Part shown: piece after piece, positions 1 through 14,900 of the stretch
Position numbering within the stretch: the first letter of the stretch is position 1
Layout: every line of letters begins with the position of its first letter
Source: Sitta carolinensis
Taxonomy: Eukaryota; Chordata; Aves; Passeriformes; Sittidae
Direction: 5' to 3'
DNA: 64,000 nt
NCBI GenBank assembly: GCA_032173965.1
Contig: CM063289.1
Span: 27,925,690-27,989,689 of the forward strand
The notes under the pieces: generated by a model
Told to the model about the DNA's origin: nothing
What the model saw: only the letters and a program-made list of their open reading frames with translations
The model's database searches: none
Translations under genes and position numbers: made by a program

Positions 1-2009
1 GCTTTGTCAGGATGGCAAGGGATGCGCTGTCAAGAAGAGTGAACACATTTTAAATAAGTTCCTGTTGAGAGAAGTAATTTAACCTGACTTTAAAACGTTG
101 TAACAGTGGATATCAGACATCAGGAGACTGAGCTGCAGTCCTGGTGTGAGGTGCAGGCCTGGCTGGCCTCCCCTGTTTCTAGGATGTTAAAATAGGTCAT
201 AATCCTTGATTGGCACAAACCAGAATGTACTGACAGACATTCATATAAAGTGCAGCTCATGGAGAAATCTCCAGCCAGGCTTAAAAAATAAACCCAACCC
301 ACCTTACTGTACATAAGGCACAGATATCCCTTTGTTGCCCTTCTGCCCCGTGGCTGAGCTCCAGGCACAGCTGCCCAGCACTGGGGAGCTTCTGATGTGC
401 CCCGCTTAGCTGTGAAAATGTAAAAGCTGGGCAGATTTCTGTGTGGAGCTGATTTTATTTCTCCCTGCAAACCCTTGCAGTGCTGACACTGCTCTGTCTG
501 GGTGAGCTCTCAGCCTGTCTGACCTGGATGCAGCAGCCAGGAGCACCCAGGTGAGCTGATGTCTCCTGACATAATCCTGGATTACCCAACCTGCACAGCC
601 TGCCTTGTTTTCACACGGATCTCAGCCTCACTCCTTGCCCCAGCCAGTCTGGATCACCCTTCCAGCACTGCCACCCCTTAGGAATAATCATTTCTGGATG
701 CTTCTGAATGAGGATCAACCTCAGAAAGGACGTAAAATTGTGGAAACTACAAAGAGGGATAAAATAAGCAAAAGCTACTAGAAATTAAAAAAGAGCAAAA
801 ATACTAAAAAAACCCGAAAATGATCATGTTAAAGAGTACAAATCCGAGCACAGAGCTCTGGGGAATTTTACTGTAAAAAGCTTTTATTCCTTATTCTATT
901 TTTAATAAGGATTTATGTTAATCTTCCATGGCAACCAAATCTCCTTAAGAACCTTTGGTGAAGAAAACAGTAATAGGGTTTCCAGAAATCCAAGTCCACA
1001 CTTGAGTCTTTATCAGTTCTGGAGAACACTAGGAGGAGAAATAGTTATGTAAATACCAGCCATGTCATCACCACAATTTTAACCTCTGTGAGGCAAAGTA
1101 GAATCAGTAATAGAAAATTAAAGTGTGTATTTTGAAGAACAGCTAAAAACCAGCAGATACTACCTGTAGCAGTTATTATTCAAGTTGTTTAGTCCAGTCT
1201 TAGGCTGACCTAAACACTGATGTCTTTAATGCCATCCTGTACACTTCAGTAACAACAGGCAATATGAAAATGGTCATAAAATTTAATCAGCCAAGAAAAA
1301 AAAATAATGGTTCGAATTAGTAAAAGAAGCTGACAGAGGGAAAATCTAAGTAAGTTCTTGTGCTGAAACAGAAAAAGGACAGAATAAACACATGTCCTTA
1401 GTGTAGGGTGCTGAGACTTTTCTCTGGAGTGTCTGAGGCAGGGTGCTATAGCAGACAAGTTCTGATCAAATAAGGCTAACCTCTTCCTATGAGACAAACG
1501 CAGTATTTTCTGGAACAAAAAGAAGATCAAACAAAAAAAAGCACTCGTATGCTTTAGCTATCGTTAGTGAACTAAGCGTGATGACAAGGGCGCGTGTGGT
1601 TTGATGCGCTGCGAGCGCTGGGTGCAGAGCCTTGGCTGCGAGCGCTGGGCTCTGCTCTGCACGAACAGCTCACCCCTCGCTGGCAGGGGAACCACTGCAG
1701 TCTGCTGGGCTTGGGGCAGTAATAACTGAGCCTGAAAAGAAACAATGACAGTATGGATTAAGAACAGGTCACACTGCCGCAGCCCTCGTCGATCCATCCT
1801 TTTGGACGGGGGCACGTTTTCCCATTTCTGGAAGGGTTAAAGAAGTTGCTCCTCACGCCCGTGTTTAAGCGCTTTCAATCCCTCACCTCCCCAGATACCT
1901 GAATTGGTATTTTCACATTTAACATTTTGGGGGTTTTTTTAATTATTTTTTAAGTAATTCTTTATCCTGCTCTGACAGCGATGCTTGTGGCGGGTTCAGG
2001 TACACTGAA
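1..2009. other. Intergenic region upstream of HOOK1
   Basis: No exon of a recognisable gene is visible on either strand. The sequence is mostly AT-rich single-copy DNA. A small CG-rich patch at about 1586-1660 carries a near-tandem repeat of GCTGCGAGCGCTGGG (about 1606 and 1635). The next gene upstream of HOOK1 in other amniotes is FGGY, but none of it was identified here. Confidence 0.6.
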
Positions 2010-2039
2010 CTACCTACACCTTAAGCACAGGTAACTCTG

Positions 2040-2900
2040 CACCACACCAGCAGCTCTCCACCCGTGACCGGCACGGCCCGTGCGTGCCCGCGGCAGCGCT
2101 GACAGCCGGGGCGGGCTATGAACGGGCAGCACCCGCCATGTTGGGACGGAGCGGCGCCTCCCGGGCCGCGCGGGGTAACGCGGGGTAACGCGGGGCCGCT
2201 CCCGGCCCCGGAGCTCATGCCGGGCGGGTGACACGACAGCGTTCCGCCCACGCGTGGGCCCGGGGCGGGCGCCACGGCCCGGGGCGGGGGCAACGCGCCC
2301 GCCTCGCCCCTCACGGAGGCGGCGCGGCCGTGAGGGCAACCCCCGCCTCCAACGGGTCTCAGCGGGATTGGCGCGAGCGCGCCCCTCCTCCGCTGTGATT
2401 GGTCAGGTGCGCTGTCACTCCCGGCTCTGATGCAGAGGCGGGCGCTGAGTGGTCGGCGTAGGGGCGGCCCCGCCCCCACGGGGACGCGCGGGCGGAGCGG
2501 AGCCGCGGCCGGAGCGGGGAGGCTCTGAGGGAAGGGGGCTCTGAGGGAGGGGACGCGGCCACCGCCACCGCCACCGCCATGGAGGCGAAGCCGGCGGACC
2601 CGCTGCTCTGCGACAGCCTCATCCTCTGGGTGAGTGGCGCTCGGGTTCTGCCGCCTCTGGGGACCCTCGAGGGCAGCGAGGAGGCGCTGTCGGCGGGGGC
2701 TTTCCCTGCCTCCCTCCATCCCTCCATCCACCCCTCCCTCCGGCCCGGCCGCGGCCGCGGGGGCTGCCTGGGGCTCGCTGCTCGCAGCCGGCCGAGGGTT
2801 CCCGCGGCACCCGCCGGGTGTGGATGTGGTGCCTGGAATATCCCGTGGGCCCAAACGCGCCTCTCCGGCGGTGGCTTCACTGTGGGAACTACTCCGCAAT
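2040..2900 (+). promoter_or_regulatory. HOOK1: CpG-island promoter of HOOK1
   Basis: This is a dense CpG block that starts abruptly at about 2070 and runs through exon 1 into the start of intron 1. Upstream of the start codon it has two inverted CCAAT boxes (ATTGG at 2367-2371 and 2398-2402) and paired GC boxes (GGGGCGG at 2461-2467, then CCCCGCCCC). There is no TATA box. This is the usual architecture of a broadly expressed NF-Y/Sp1-type promoter. Transcription probably starts between about 2480 and 2550, by inference from the box positions. A 10-bp direct repeat (CGGGGTAACG, twice) lies at 2171-2190. Confidence 0.8.
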
Positions 2901-5900
2901 TAACAATATTAATAAATAAATGCAATTAATCTGAATTGACAGGTGCAGAAACCTCAGAGCATTGCATACCCGTTGGTTGAAGCATTTATTAGTCAGGCAC
3001 GCCGCACCTGGGTGTGTGCTATTACCTGTGCCAGAGGCACCTGTTTGAAACTGCGGAATTATTTAGGTTGGAAAAGGCTTTTAAGGTCATCGAGTGCAAA
3101 CGTGTTTGTTAAATTCATCAATCACTCTTGCTTCCTCTTTGTCTTGCCAAGCTTCTTCTGTGACCTTGTCTGTAGTTCTGGTCTTGCAGGTGCAGCGATT
3201 TTGGTGACAGGGGGCTCTGTGAAATAGAACTGGTGCAGGAAATCTCGGCAGGGAAAGTCACAGTTACCTGTGTGAAGGGTTTCTCTAGAAATAGTAGGTG
3301 TTCTGCCCCTAGGAAGTGTAAATCGTGGAGAGGAGTGTTTTAGAAGCATTGCAAAAATACATGAATGAAACTGGTAAAAGTAACAGGAGCAGCAGCCCGA
3401 GTAGGTGTTCTTAATTTCTCCGTGGCAGTACAGAAGTGTTGATTTAAAGTCTGTCATAAATCACCGATAAACAATTTCTTCCTTTCTTGTCCTCCCTCCA
3501 TTTTCCTTTTAGTGGCATTGCTTTCTCCCAAGGTTTTGTTGCTCTACATAATTTTGGTGCCTTATGTTGGTTATCTTTTGTTATTTAATCTTTCTCTTTT
3601 TTTGGGCTCTTTAACTTTTTATTTTCCCCTCAGTAGTCAGGTGAGAATAACTCCATCATAATTCAATGGCAAAAAAACCCCAACACTGCATTCCTGAATT
3701 CATTCACAAAATCTTGTCAGCAGTGCTGAACTCTTATTTTTCACAATTCCTGCTTTAAATATTTCTAAGGGTAGAAATTGTCATTTATGATGTCCTCCCA
3801 GTACAATAGCAGCAATCACATCGTGACTTAATGGAACTTCATCTGGCCTTAAACTGAGCAATTGTGTCAGTGGAAAGGAACACCCAACCCTGTGTTCAGA
3901 TTTTCTGTGCAAGACTCAGCAGATGAATGGTTTTAGATTTAGCACCCTATTTCTCAGGCCTAGGTTGCAGCTTAGAAACTGATTGTTAACACTTGGATGT
4001 GTTTGAAACATCCTTTCACAATTTGAACTTTGGTGTGAATAATTGGGAAGAAAGTGATGTGGGGAGAGGGGGATGAAGTGCTCTTTGGAGAGAAAAAGGT
4101 TCTGTAACTCTCTGCTTCTAATGGTTTCTCAATTTGTTTACTCATTAATATAGCAAACAGATGCCTTTGAGTCTCTGTATTCTGCTGCCAGATCTGGCAT
4201 TTTCTTATTTTTATTTTACCAAAAGCAATATTAGAAAACATGGCTGCATCCAGAGAGGAAAGAGAAGATTCAAATAAAAATGTCACCTATTGTTTCTGCA
4301 GCCCAGGTGTCATTGAAGTTAAAGTTCTGAGGATTTTACAGGAAAAACAGAAAGCAGCTAAACTGAATTATAGGAGTAATATTTATAAGTAACCATGAGA
4401 AATTGTCTTAGGTAATTCCTGCGAAGGTGGAGCTCACAATCTGTAGCAGAATCAATTTTCTGTGTTAGTTATTTTTCCTCTGTGTAGAGGCAGAGTTAAT
4501 TGGATGTTTTTCAGTGCTCTACTGCCTTAGCCTCCAAACCAGGGACTGGATGCATGGCAACATTTTAAATTGGAAGTATTTTCCACTATAAATGCACTGC
4601 TTGGCACTGGCACCCCTGGTAATGTTCATCCTGTCCAGTGGCTGACTTATTTTATTAATATACTTGGTTACACTGTGGGAATGTTTATTTTAAAATCTCT
4701 TTTATTATTCTATAAAACCTCTGTCCCTGGTGTGTATAATCCAGGTGTGAAATGGGAGAAACTCAACCCTTTATTGTCAGGTGAAACTGAGAGCACACCT
4801 TCCCTAGGTGGATCGGCTGTTTCCTACTGGGCTCTCTCAACACTCGTGTTTCATCTGCAAATGTTTGGTGGTGGAGTTACAAAATTAACTTTTCAGCTGT
4901 GTATTGGGAGCATAATATCTCTGTGTGAGAGAAGAACTTCTGCTGCAGCAGCAAGTGGCAGAGTGCATTTGGGGTGGAATTCACAAAATGGTTTTCAGTG
5001 TGAGTAGCAGCATATCCTTGGAGCTATATTTAGTAAAACTGAAAAAAATGAGTGAAAAAAGAGCACTGCTACAGTCCTTAAGTTGGTGGCTTTTTTTTTT
5101 TTCTCCAAACTCCTCCCCACACCTGCCACTTTTATTGGTTTTGCAAGAACAGTAAAAATCCATTTTGATAAAATGATTGGGCTGGCATGAGGTTTGGAGA
5201 AGCCATAATTAATACTTCTACTGTCTCATTATTTCTAGGTCCTTATGTGACTTTTAAAAACGTAGAGAAACGTAGACTGTCAGTCCTGCATTTTACTTAA
5301 TTTTAATTAGCTGTTTCTGTTCTGGGAGATCATGCATAAAGTAGTGTTGCACGTCAGGGTTTTCTAAGGCTTTGTTTGTCTGCTCTAACAGGCTCAGGTG
5401 AAAGGGTTGCACCTGTGCATAGCAATTTCCTTGTTTTATGAGGGGTGTATCCAGATGGCAGCATCACATTATTGTGCCATAAAACTCTGGATTTGGGAAG
5501 CTCAGCCTGGAGTGTGAACTTGCATGCCTGTGCTTGTGCTGAGGCTGCAGGAGTAGTAGAAGCCAGTGCTGTCAGGCAGAGCAGCTTTGGGCTGTGGTGT
5601 TCCACTTAATCTTTTATGTAACCTACGAGGGATTACTGACTTCTCACTTCCTGTAAGACAGGATTTAAACCCACTTTTTAAATTAAAAAAAACCCTCTTG
5701 CTCTGCATATTTTTCTCTTGGCTTGATTGGACTCTTTTTGAAGGAAGCAAATAAGTATTCAGAATTATGGTCACTCTATAAACACAGAGTGGACAAAAAC
5801 TGCCTCAGATTCTCACAGCTGGGAACTGCTCTTCCGTCACCCCGTTTCCTAAACACGAGGTCATTTTTTACCAGGAGTTCTGAAGGAGCTTGTGTTGCAA

Positions 5901-8900
5901 CAGGGTGTTTGGGAAAGGCCTCTTGCATAGGGACAGGTGATTTAGGACATTGTAAATGCAGTGAGTGTAAGAAATCAGTTTCTGCAGTGGACAGGGTTTA
6001 TAAGGATTTGTACTTGCTCCCATTCTATTCTATCTTCTACTACTAATAATAAACTTCCGTTTTTGTTGTGGTAAAGAAGGCTCTTATTTTCCTGAGTAAC
6101 TGTGATGAACTGACGTGTATGGAAATGGCTCTCTCATCTTGAATAATTAGTTCTGAGTTGATTGTCTTTGGAGGAATAAAATATTGCAATTCTAAATATG
6201 CAGCTAATTCTGTCAAAATGTTAGCTATAAGCTTGAAGTGGTTTGAAAAAAATCAAACAGTATTTAATACAGAGAAACATTTTAACATTGAGGTAATCCC
6301 ATCCTATTTCTGTTACTAAGTTCTTGTAGTAAAAGTCTGGATTTTTTTTCCCCCATCAACTTTCACACCTTACTCTGATGTTATTTTTTGTTTAGGTAGT
6401 TAAGTCCAGAACTAAGCACTGAAACCTGCTTGAAAGGCTGGATAAATATGACTTTAGTCTCCCAAGTTTTCTTTCCATAATCTGCTTTACAATAGAAGGC
6501 CTAGCACAAATAAACAGAGCGTGGGTGTTCGTACCAACTTTTTAAGCTAGCAGTCATAACAGTCACAGTGTTGAGATAATTGGGTTGGCTTAAAGTCTGT
6601 GTGGTTCAAAAAGGATTTCAAGTAGAAAGACCTCTTGCTAAATGCTTGTGCCTGAAAGGGAAGAAGGAGGGTGGCAGCTGATCTGTTGTCTACTGGACTG
6701 AACCCCATTATTTTCCCTGTTCTAGCTGCAGACCTTCAATACAGCTGCCCCCTGCAGAGATGTCCAGGACCTGACTAGCGGGGTTGCCATGGCTCAGGTG
6801 CTTCACCAAATGTAAGTTTGATCCTTCAGCTGGAAGGAGAGGGATTCAATTGCCTGAGGTTTTTGTCACTGACAGGTGTAGCTGCTTTTAAAGTAGGTAG
6901 AAATTCAGAGTGGACAGATTATAACAGAACATAAGCTATGCCTTTGTGTTGCTGTTTTGGGGATGATATAATATTTAATGACATGGTGGGAAAGGTGATG
7001 AGAAGATATACAGTGCTACAGTATTAAATTCATACTTGGGGATAATTGGGCAAGGATGACATTATCTTTGCCACTTTTCCCAACAGCACTGTTTCCATGC
7101 TTCAGGCAATATGTTCCTCTTTGGAATGAGAAACTAAAGATTCCAAAGGCATGGCTTTGTGTTCTTTTCTTCCTGAGGTTGCTCAATTAATTTAGATTCA
7201 AGTTCTAGGTTTTAAATGACAACTTACTATTTGTGTGGAAGATGAGGATTGTAAAACTTCAATTACAATTAATAGTTAGGAATTATTTTACTTTTGATTA
7301 GCTGTTCCATTAGTGTGATGAAGATTGGTAGTCTGGGTGATACACTAGTTTTGAAATTTGCATAGTGGGCTGTAATGCAAGTCTTTTTTGGAAAGAGTAT
7401 CATGCTACAAGTCATCACTGCAATTTTATTGTTATTATGGCCCAGCTTATTGAAGAGAAGTCTGTATAACCACCTCAGGTTCAAAGTATCATTTTGTAAT
7501 TACTAATAAATTACTTCAACACTATCACAATCCACTCCCCCAAAAAATGAACTCAGAAACCCTCCTGTCTGTTTGTAAAGATTTTAAATGTACTTTTTAA
7601 AGACAGAGCTCACCCTTTTTCTGGATGTGGCAAAAACTGATTTAGGGTTTGCTGAGGGTTGCTTCCTGTGTATTTTGGGTATTAGGCAACCACATGCTTT
7701 GGGCAAACTTCTTAAACCAGGTTGGTTTGTGTGCAAGTGGGGATAATGATTGTCTTTATTAGGTGCTTTGAGACCCGTGAATAAACAGTGCATTGTCAAA
7801 GTTAAATATTGTTAAATATGCTGTGATTGTACTGCTTAACGGCTGAGTGTGTGTAAACACCTCCCTCAGCAATTCATCCTTGTTTATGCTGGCAAACTGA
7901 ATCCCTTTCTGCCCGGGGGAACCAGAGACATAGAAAATATACAATTTACCAGTAGTTTAAAGTGCTTTCTTAATACATGCCTTTGACAAATTGGAGTAAA
8001 TGTTAGTTAGTCCAGCGTACAGGAATAGGTACCAAACATAACGTTAGCACTAGCCAAAAAAGATGTTTCTCTACCTCATTATGGTTACTTTTTCAGGTAT
8101 AAAAATTCAGCATGACAAAGGCTTCCACTTCCTTGTGCTCCATCCACAGGTGGCTCAGGCACACAGAGAAATTCTCCCAGCCCTGGAATGTGCCTTAATG
8201 GAGCCAGCAGGATGGGAATTTCATGTGACATAAGTTCACCTTGCAGTCTCCAGGAATTTGTGCCTCATTAGACTCGAGCTCAGCATCAGAGGATTTAATG
8301 CTGGGAATTTGCTGTGTTATTTATTTAAGTCTGTGCTCATTGATGAATCATTTAATTTTGTTTCAGAGATGTTGCCTGGTTTGATGCATCTTGGCTCAAT
8401 CGCATCAAAGAAGATGTTGGTGACAACTGGAGAATAAAGGTACTTAAAACTGAAGATAGTGAAGTTTGTGGGCTTGGGTGTTGTGGCTGTCCTGCCATCT
8501 GGCAGTCTAAAACTTACAGAATTAAGCTCAGACTTTTCAAGGATATTTTAAATGAGTGTGAACTGTCTGTGGATGGTTTAAGTCCCTTCCAGCATTGTTG
8601 GATGGGGATTTTCTGCTGTGGTATTTCTCTTCCTATATCCTCTCATAGAACTACCTTGTAACCATTTTATTAGAATTTATTTGATTTAATAAAAAGTAAA
8701 ATTTTTAATAAAATTGTAACCTTGTCTTTTATGTACAACAACAGTCCAGTAATTTGAAGAAGATACTGCAAGGAATTATGGACTACTATCACGAGGTATG
8801 GAAAAAACAATTTATTGTTGTTGTTCTCATCATTAAACATGATGATAATTGCTCCCCTTGACTTTGCCAAGTAGAAAAAAGCGCCATGGTTTGTTTTGAG

Positions 8901-11900
8901 GATCTTTTAGGCAGAAGGTGTATGATAATCATCTGTTAAGTGGGAGATCTGAATGAATATGAAATTAATTTGAGCAGGTGTGTTTTAGATCAGGCTCTTG
9001 GAGTATGAACTGGGAACCATGTCTCTGCCTGGGTGAATGTTGAAAGAACTGAGCTGCAGAATCCTGTTGACTTCTGTGTGTATGTTCATGTTTGCTCTTG
9101 TCTAGAGAAGTTTTAATCCTTCTGTACACAACAGAACAGACTCAGTAACCCCAGTGCAGGTTTTATGATATTCAGTTGTAAGCTGGGAGCCCAGGCAGGC
9201 ATCCTTCTGGACACAGAAAGTATTAGTTTGTTCTGTCTCATGCAGGGATGAGTACAGTAGCCATAAAAGGCTGCTGTATTTTGAGTTAAAAAAAAAAAGT
9301 GCTGAATTTTTTATTGATGTGATTACAGTTATGTGATGGGTATGGTCTAGAAAAACTTGCCAGATCTTGGTGTGGCCTCTTGGTCTCGCCTGGGCTGAGC
9401 TGTGACACCAAGAGCCACGCCAGGTCTGGGGGGTCTCTGGCAGTCCCAGAAGCAGAACTTCTTTAAGCTTTTGAGGAGCTTTTTGAAGGATTTGGAAGCA
9501 ACTTCGGAAGTGTTATTAATACCTTCTTTTATTGTGTTGGAAAAGTAAGTGAATTCTCTCATATTTGAGAACTGCCCAAATAACTTTAACTATTGTCACT
9601 TTTTCTTGTAGAAGTGCTCAGTTAACTAAACGTGGTAACAAACTTCTAGAGCATTTTCTCTGGGTGGCTCACTGAGTCCAGATTACCTACAGGATACCAG
9701 ATTTTCTGTTGTACAAAAGTGGGAATCTACTTTTTCTCATAATTTTTAATTTTTTTTTTCAGTTCCTGGGTCAGCAAATTGCAGAAGAGCTTATCCCAGA
9801 CTTGACCCAGATATCTGAGAACTCGGATCCCACTGAACTGGGCAGGCTCCTGCAGCTTATTCTAGGTTGTGCAGTCAACTGTGAGAGGAAACAAGGTAGG
9901 CACTGCCTTAGCCTTCTCAGCAAACAGCAGACTGCCTCAGGTGATGGTTAAGGTGGAAAAGATCTAGAAACTTTTCTTTCTTATCCATCAACATTGTTAA
10001 TTTGCTGAATGCCTGTTCTGAAACTGGAGTTCGCTTAAAAGCAGAAATTCCCTGGGAAATGTCTCTGAATAAAACTCAAAACTTTGTTCAGATTAGGTTT
10101 AAAAATATAGTCTGAACTGTGTGTGGTTTATTCATATTGTTAAAATATGTACCAAGACCTAGAGCTTGCTATTCAAATGCAAATACAGCAAAATTAAATT
10201 AAGTCCTTAAATTAGAAACTGCTTCTCTGCCTGCAGAAGCTCAAGACTGAATTGGTTGTTTTCTCTCCCATTACCAGAACTAATCGTCCATGCTCTGATG
10301 GCATCTCTCCTTAGGCAGAGTCTAAATTTGTCCAGTTAAGAGTTTATAATCTTTTGTGCTTATCTATCATATTTCTGGATAATGCTGGTGATTAATGGTA
10401 CTCCTCTGTATAAAGAGACCACTACTTGTTTTGAGGGAGCTTTATGGATAATAGTTTCTTCTGGATCTTTCAGCAAACAGTTTATCATTGTTCAGGCCAT
10501 TGAGATGAACTTTGTCATGAGTTACTACAAATCCTTTTTCACAGAGCACATACAGAACATCATGACCCTTGAAGAGTCTGTTCAACATGTTGTCATGACA
10601 GCCATTCAAGAGGTAGGTAACAGCTCCTAGCCAGATGCTGTCATTTGGGAAGTCCAAATTACTTTTTGTTAACCTTTGTGAATTCTTTAATCTAAGCAAA
10701 GGTCAGGGAGCAGTACAAGTACTCTCCTAAATTATTTGGGAGTTTTGGGACTAAGAGACCTTAAACCCCAGCCAAAGGGTTTTGGTTTTAGACTCGTGGT
10801 GCCCAAACATACAACAAAAGCTTAATATTTTTTTTTTTTTGTTCCACACAAGAAATGTGTACGGTTGCCACCCACTGATTATACTGGAGTTAGATTCTGA
10901 AATTGTCCCAGTGCTGCAGTCTTGGTCCCAGAGTTAAGCTGATTGTGTTTGTGAGGTTGCATTGTTCTGACAGACCATTCCAGCCTCTGACTTACATGCT
11001 TGCTGCTGCATCTCTTCTATTTTTGTCATGGTGTGCTCCTCCTCCTGTCTTAATTTGTTCTTGGATGGATCATCTTAGTGATCCAGCTCACAGCTTAGCT
11101 CTGCTGTCACTGGCTTTTGGGAGCTTCAGACCTGTGAAGCAGAGTGTGGAGAGAGGCAGAAACTAAATACTGACTGTGAAGAGAAGGTAGTGTTTAATTG
11201 CACCCTCATCAAGGTAATAGTGGAGCTGGTAATAAGCTTTATAATTTAGAGTTAAATTGACTGTATAGTCTTTAAAGCTGTATGTGTCCTGTTGGTAGAA
11301 ATAAATCCATAAAGCTTGTGTTTGTTGTCTTCTGACCAATTAAACTTTCTAGAAGAAACTCTAGAAATAATTCAGTAATTTGAGTGAGGAGTAAAGCCCT
11401 TTAATTGTTGGTAAACACACACCGTACATCTTTGTATCAGAGAAGTAATGTATTCTCATTGTTTGTTTAGTGGCAATTAATGGGACCCAAGGAAATGTGA
11501 TAACTGTTAAATTCATGGAGTGAAATCCTGTCTTCTGGTTCATTCCAGTTTGACTGACTACAGGGAGGCAATACCTTCAACACATCATGCATTTATCCAA
11601 TACAATGTTACTGCAAACTTGGTTCATTTTTAGAGGAGGGAGGTAAAAAACCTTCTTAACATAGATATCTTTAAATCTTTTACCAGCCATGAGGTGAGGA
11701 GGAGCATTATTAATCTGTTTTGGTATATTGAAGGGATGCAGTAACACAGTGGAAAATACAGTTGGTACTCAGTAGACAGTGAATTTACAGGTCTCTTACC
11801 TCTAATTTACCCTTTTCTTTCCTGTGGCCTCTTTCTGTAGCTCATGAGCAAGGAATTAACGAGTCCTTCCCCATGTGATGCATCCAGTGAGGTGGAACAG

Positions 11901-14900
11901 CAGGTAACTGCCTGATCTGTGTTGCTGCTGTAGATCAAGCCTGAACAATAAGTTGGTGTCTGACCATCCCTTAAAAGAAGCAATGCTGGTACTAATTAAC
12001 CAGCATTAATTAAATTAGCAATTTCAGTGCTAATTAACTGAAAACTTAAGTGTTATTCTATTGCTTCTTTAAAAACCCCACAGTGACTGCTGGGCCATCT
12101 TTCTGCATTGGGGTGAAACTGGTCAGTGCAAACCTACACTGCAGGGAGGGGTGGGGCTGCATCCAGGCTCAGCCTTGTCAGGCTGAGTACTTCAGGTTAC
12201 ATTTAAGGGGTTGTGAAAATTCCTGATAACCTCAACTCTACAAGGTGTTGCACATAAAAGGAACTTATCTTTAAAGGGACTTGGAAATGGGGACAGCACC
12301 TGTGTTTTCTTATGCCTTTAGCCTAAGTTGTTGTGTTTCAATAATTTTCTAAGTGTGATTATCATTTAGAAGGCAAGTGAAATGAGCAGGGATCCTGATC
12401 CAGCCGAGTATTTATAGGTTTGTGTGTCAATGTGTACAGCCAACTTAAACAATGGGTGTAAGGAATTGAGGCATTTTAGAAGCTGTAACTGAGTATTTCG
12501 GATATGGGCCATAGTGATTGACTGCCTTATTTTTTGAAAGCTTAAAAAAGCCTTGGAAGACCTTCAGGAAGCACTAGCAGAAAAAGAGGAGTTGGCACAA
12601 AGATGTCAAGAGCTGGATTTGCAGGTAAGAAACAGTCGTTTATTTCTTTGATATGTAGCCGTGCTGCTATTGAAATGCAGAAACTTTGAAGGCCAAAGTG
12701 CATTTTGCATTGTTTAAATTTTTGTGAGAATTTGCAGCTGCTTGTTGGGGAAAAGCAATTATTCTGAGTGCTCCAAAATGCAATTACTGGAAAGAGTTTT
12801 CTGATGGAAGTGTAAGCTGAGGTCCTGTGCCAGCTTATCTCAAAGGTTCTTTGTCTTAGGTTAATGTTTACCCTTAGTAGCAGGTAGTGTTAAAACAACG
12901 TTATCACGGTTTGAAAAACTGCCCTTTTCATTCTTAGTCCTCTAGTCTTTTGTACTGTGTCCAAAAAATCCAGTTCATGTCATAAACAGTAATTAGATTT
13001 AATCATAGGAAAATGATGCTGTTTCAATAGGAGTTGATGAATGACAAAAATTTGTCATTTATCTAAAACTTGCTAACTTTTTCTCATACACAATTGCAAC
13101 ATGGAGGAGATTTCAGGATAAAAATAATGAAAACTAATAGATCCTTGCTGGCATTTTCAAACAACATTAATAATAGGCTATTTTTGGTTTTAATAGATAT
13201 AGCAGTTAATCAAGTCACTCTTGAGAGAAAGGAGAGAGGATTTCCTGACAATAAAGAGAAATTTGCATTTCAATCAACACTTTAAAGAAAATAAAAATCA
13301 CTTACTAGCCCCTCTCTTATGGCACTATAATCTGAGAATAGAAAGAGTTTTATCTGGGAAGGCAATTCATGTCAGATTTGGCTCTGCACAAAGAGAACAT
13401 TTGGGTGGCATCTTCTTGCAGGAGCCAGAGGGCTGTACTGGCTGTGTGAGCCTCTGGAAATGGACGCCCACAAAAGCAGTTTTACATTTCTTACTGACAG
13501 TAACAACTGAAAGAGCAGAATACTTGTGTCTAAAGCAGCTCAGAGCTACTTGCCATGCCCAGGAAGCTACTGCTATAATTGAACTGATACTTAATTTCCT
13601 TTTTTTCTTGAGGTAGTAGTAAGGCTTCCTAGTGAAAGCAGAAATGTAAAAATGCATGTGAGAAGAATCTGCAGAAGTCCCAGGTGTTCTGCTGTTTTCC
13701 CTGGCTTTTCTTCCAGAATTCTCTTTTAATTAATCATAGGTGATGCAGAGCCAGTTGCTCATAACATGGCATGGGACAGGTGAAAGGTGTTCAAGGGAAA
13801 GGTACTGTCATATAGACAGATGAGTCAATGACACCACAGCTCTAATACTGTGATGTGTCTTTAAAACCTCTCTTCATAATTTCTGTTGACTGTGACACCA
13901 CGTCTGCTACGTTGGAATAATAAAAATTAAGAAGAGAAAGCTACCAGAAAGCAGCTGAAAAAAGATGTAAAACTTGCTCTGAGTTGTGTCATAGTTTGAT
14001 TTTTAGGGGTTTTTAAGTCTGAGATGTGTGCTGTTTCAGGATTATTCTAAAAGTCTGAATGTTGTGCATGCTTAAGGAGAGGCTGACCCTTGAACAGGAG
14101 GCTGAGCAAGGCTCAGATGTGCTCCCTACTCACAGGTGTTTGTGTGCATGTAAATAGTAAATGACATTTTGTACATAAAAAGGAGTGAACCTAGAAAGCC
14201 AGCACATAATGAAGTGGCAGATTAATTACTGTTTAACTTTTACATCTGTTTGACTGAGAGATTTTTAAATCATGATCACAAACAAATTATGTCATAGTAT
14301 TGCATACTGTAGATTATATCTGTTTAATAATGTCATCATGATATGTTTTTATTTATTTGAAGCCGTAATGTTGACTTGACGCTTCTCATTTAAACTAATT
14401 CTTAATAAATTCACTTGTAAGGTCTCAGTCTTCCTTGATATTTTCCAAGAGTATAAGAAAGGTAGGTTTGCTTTATAATTCAGGAAAACATAACCCACAA
14501 AGCATATTGTCCCTGTTTCAATGCAGTCGACTAACACACGCCGCGTGCTCTTCTGTTCGACAGGACGTTAAAATTAACCCAGCAGCTTTCCCTAGACAAA
14601 CTCTAAAGGTTCTATCCTCTTAATCCTTCTGGCTGTGAAGCTGGCTGCTGTCAGTGAAGTGCCGTAGCCGCCGTGCTTAGCTGTGACACCGGTAGCCGTG
14701 CGCGCTGCCGGGGGTGCATGCTCCCCCGAGGCTGGCCGGGCTGTCCGTGCGTGTGCGCTTCGGCCGCTCCCGCTTCCCGCGGCCGCTCCCGCCGGCCCCG
14801 GCCCGCGCCGGCCCCGCCCTGCTGCTTCTGGTCCTCGGCTCCGCGCAACGGGCGCACTTGTTGCAGCGACGCTCGGAGTTTTTTGTACGGCGTCCATGGT

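Noticed and set aside
2021..2899. 292-codon and overlapping open frames on the minus strand at the HOOK1 promoter
   Set aside because: They are stop-poor because the CpG island is GC-rich. The Ala/Pro/Arg-rich translations resemble no protein.
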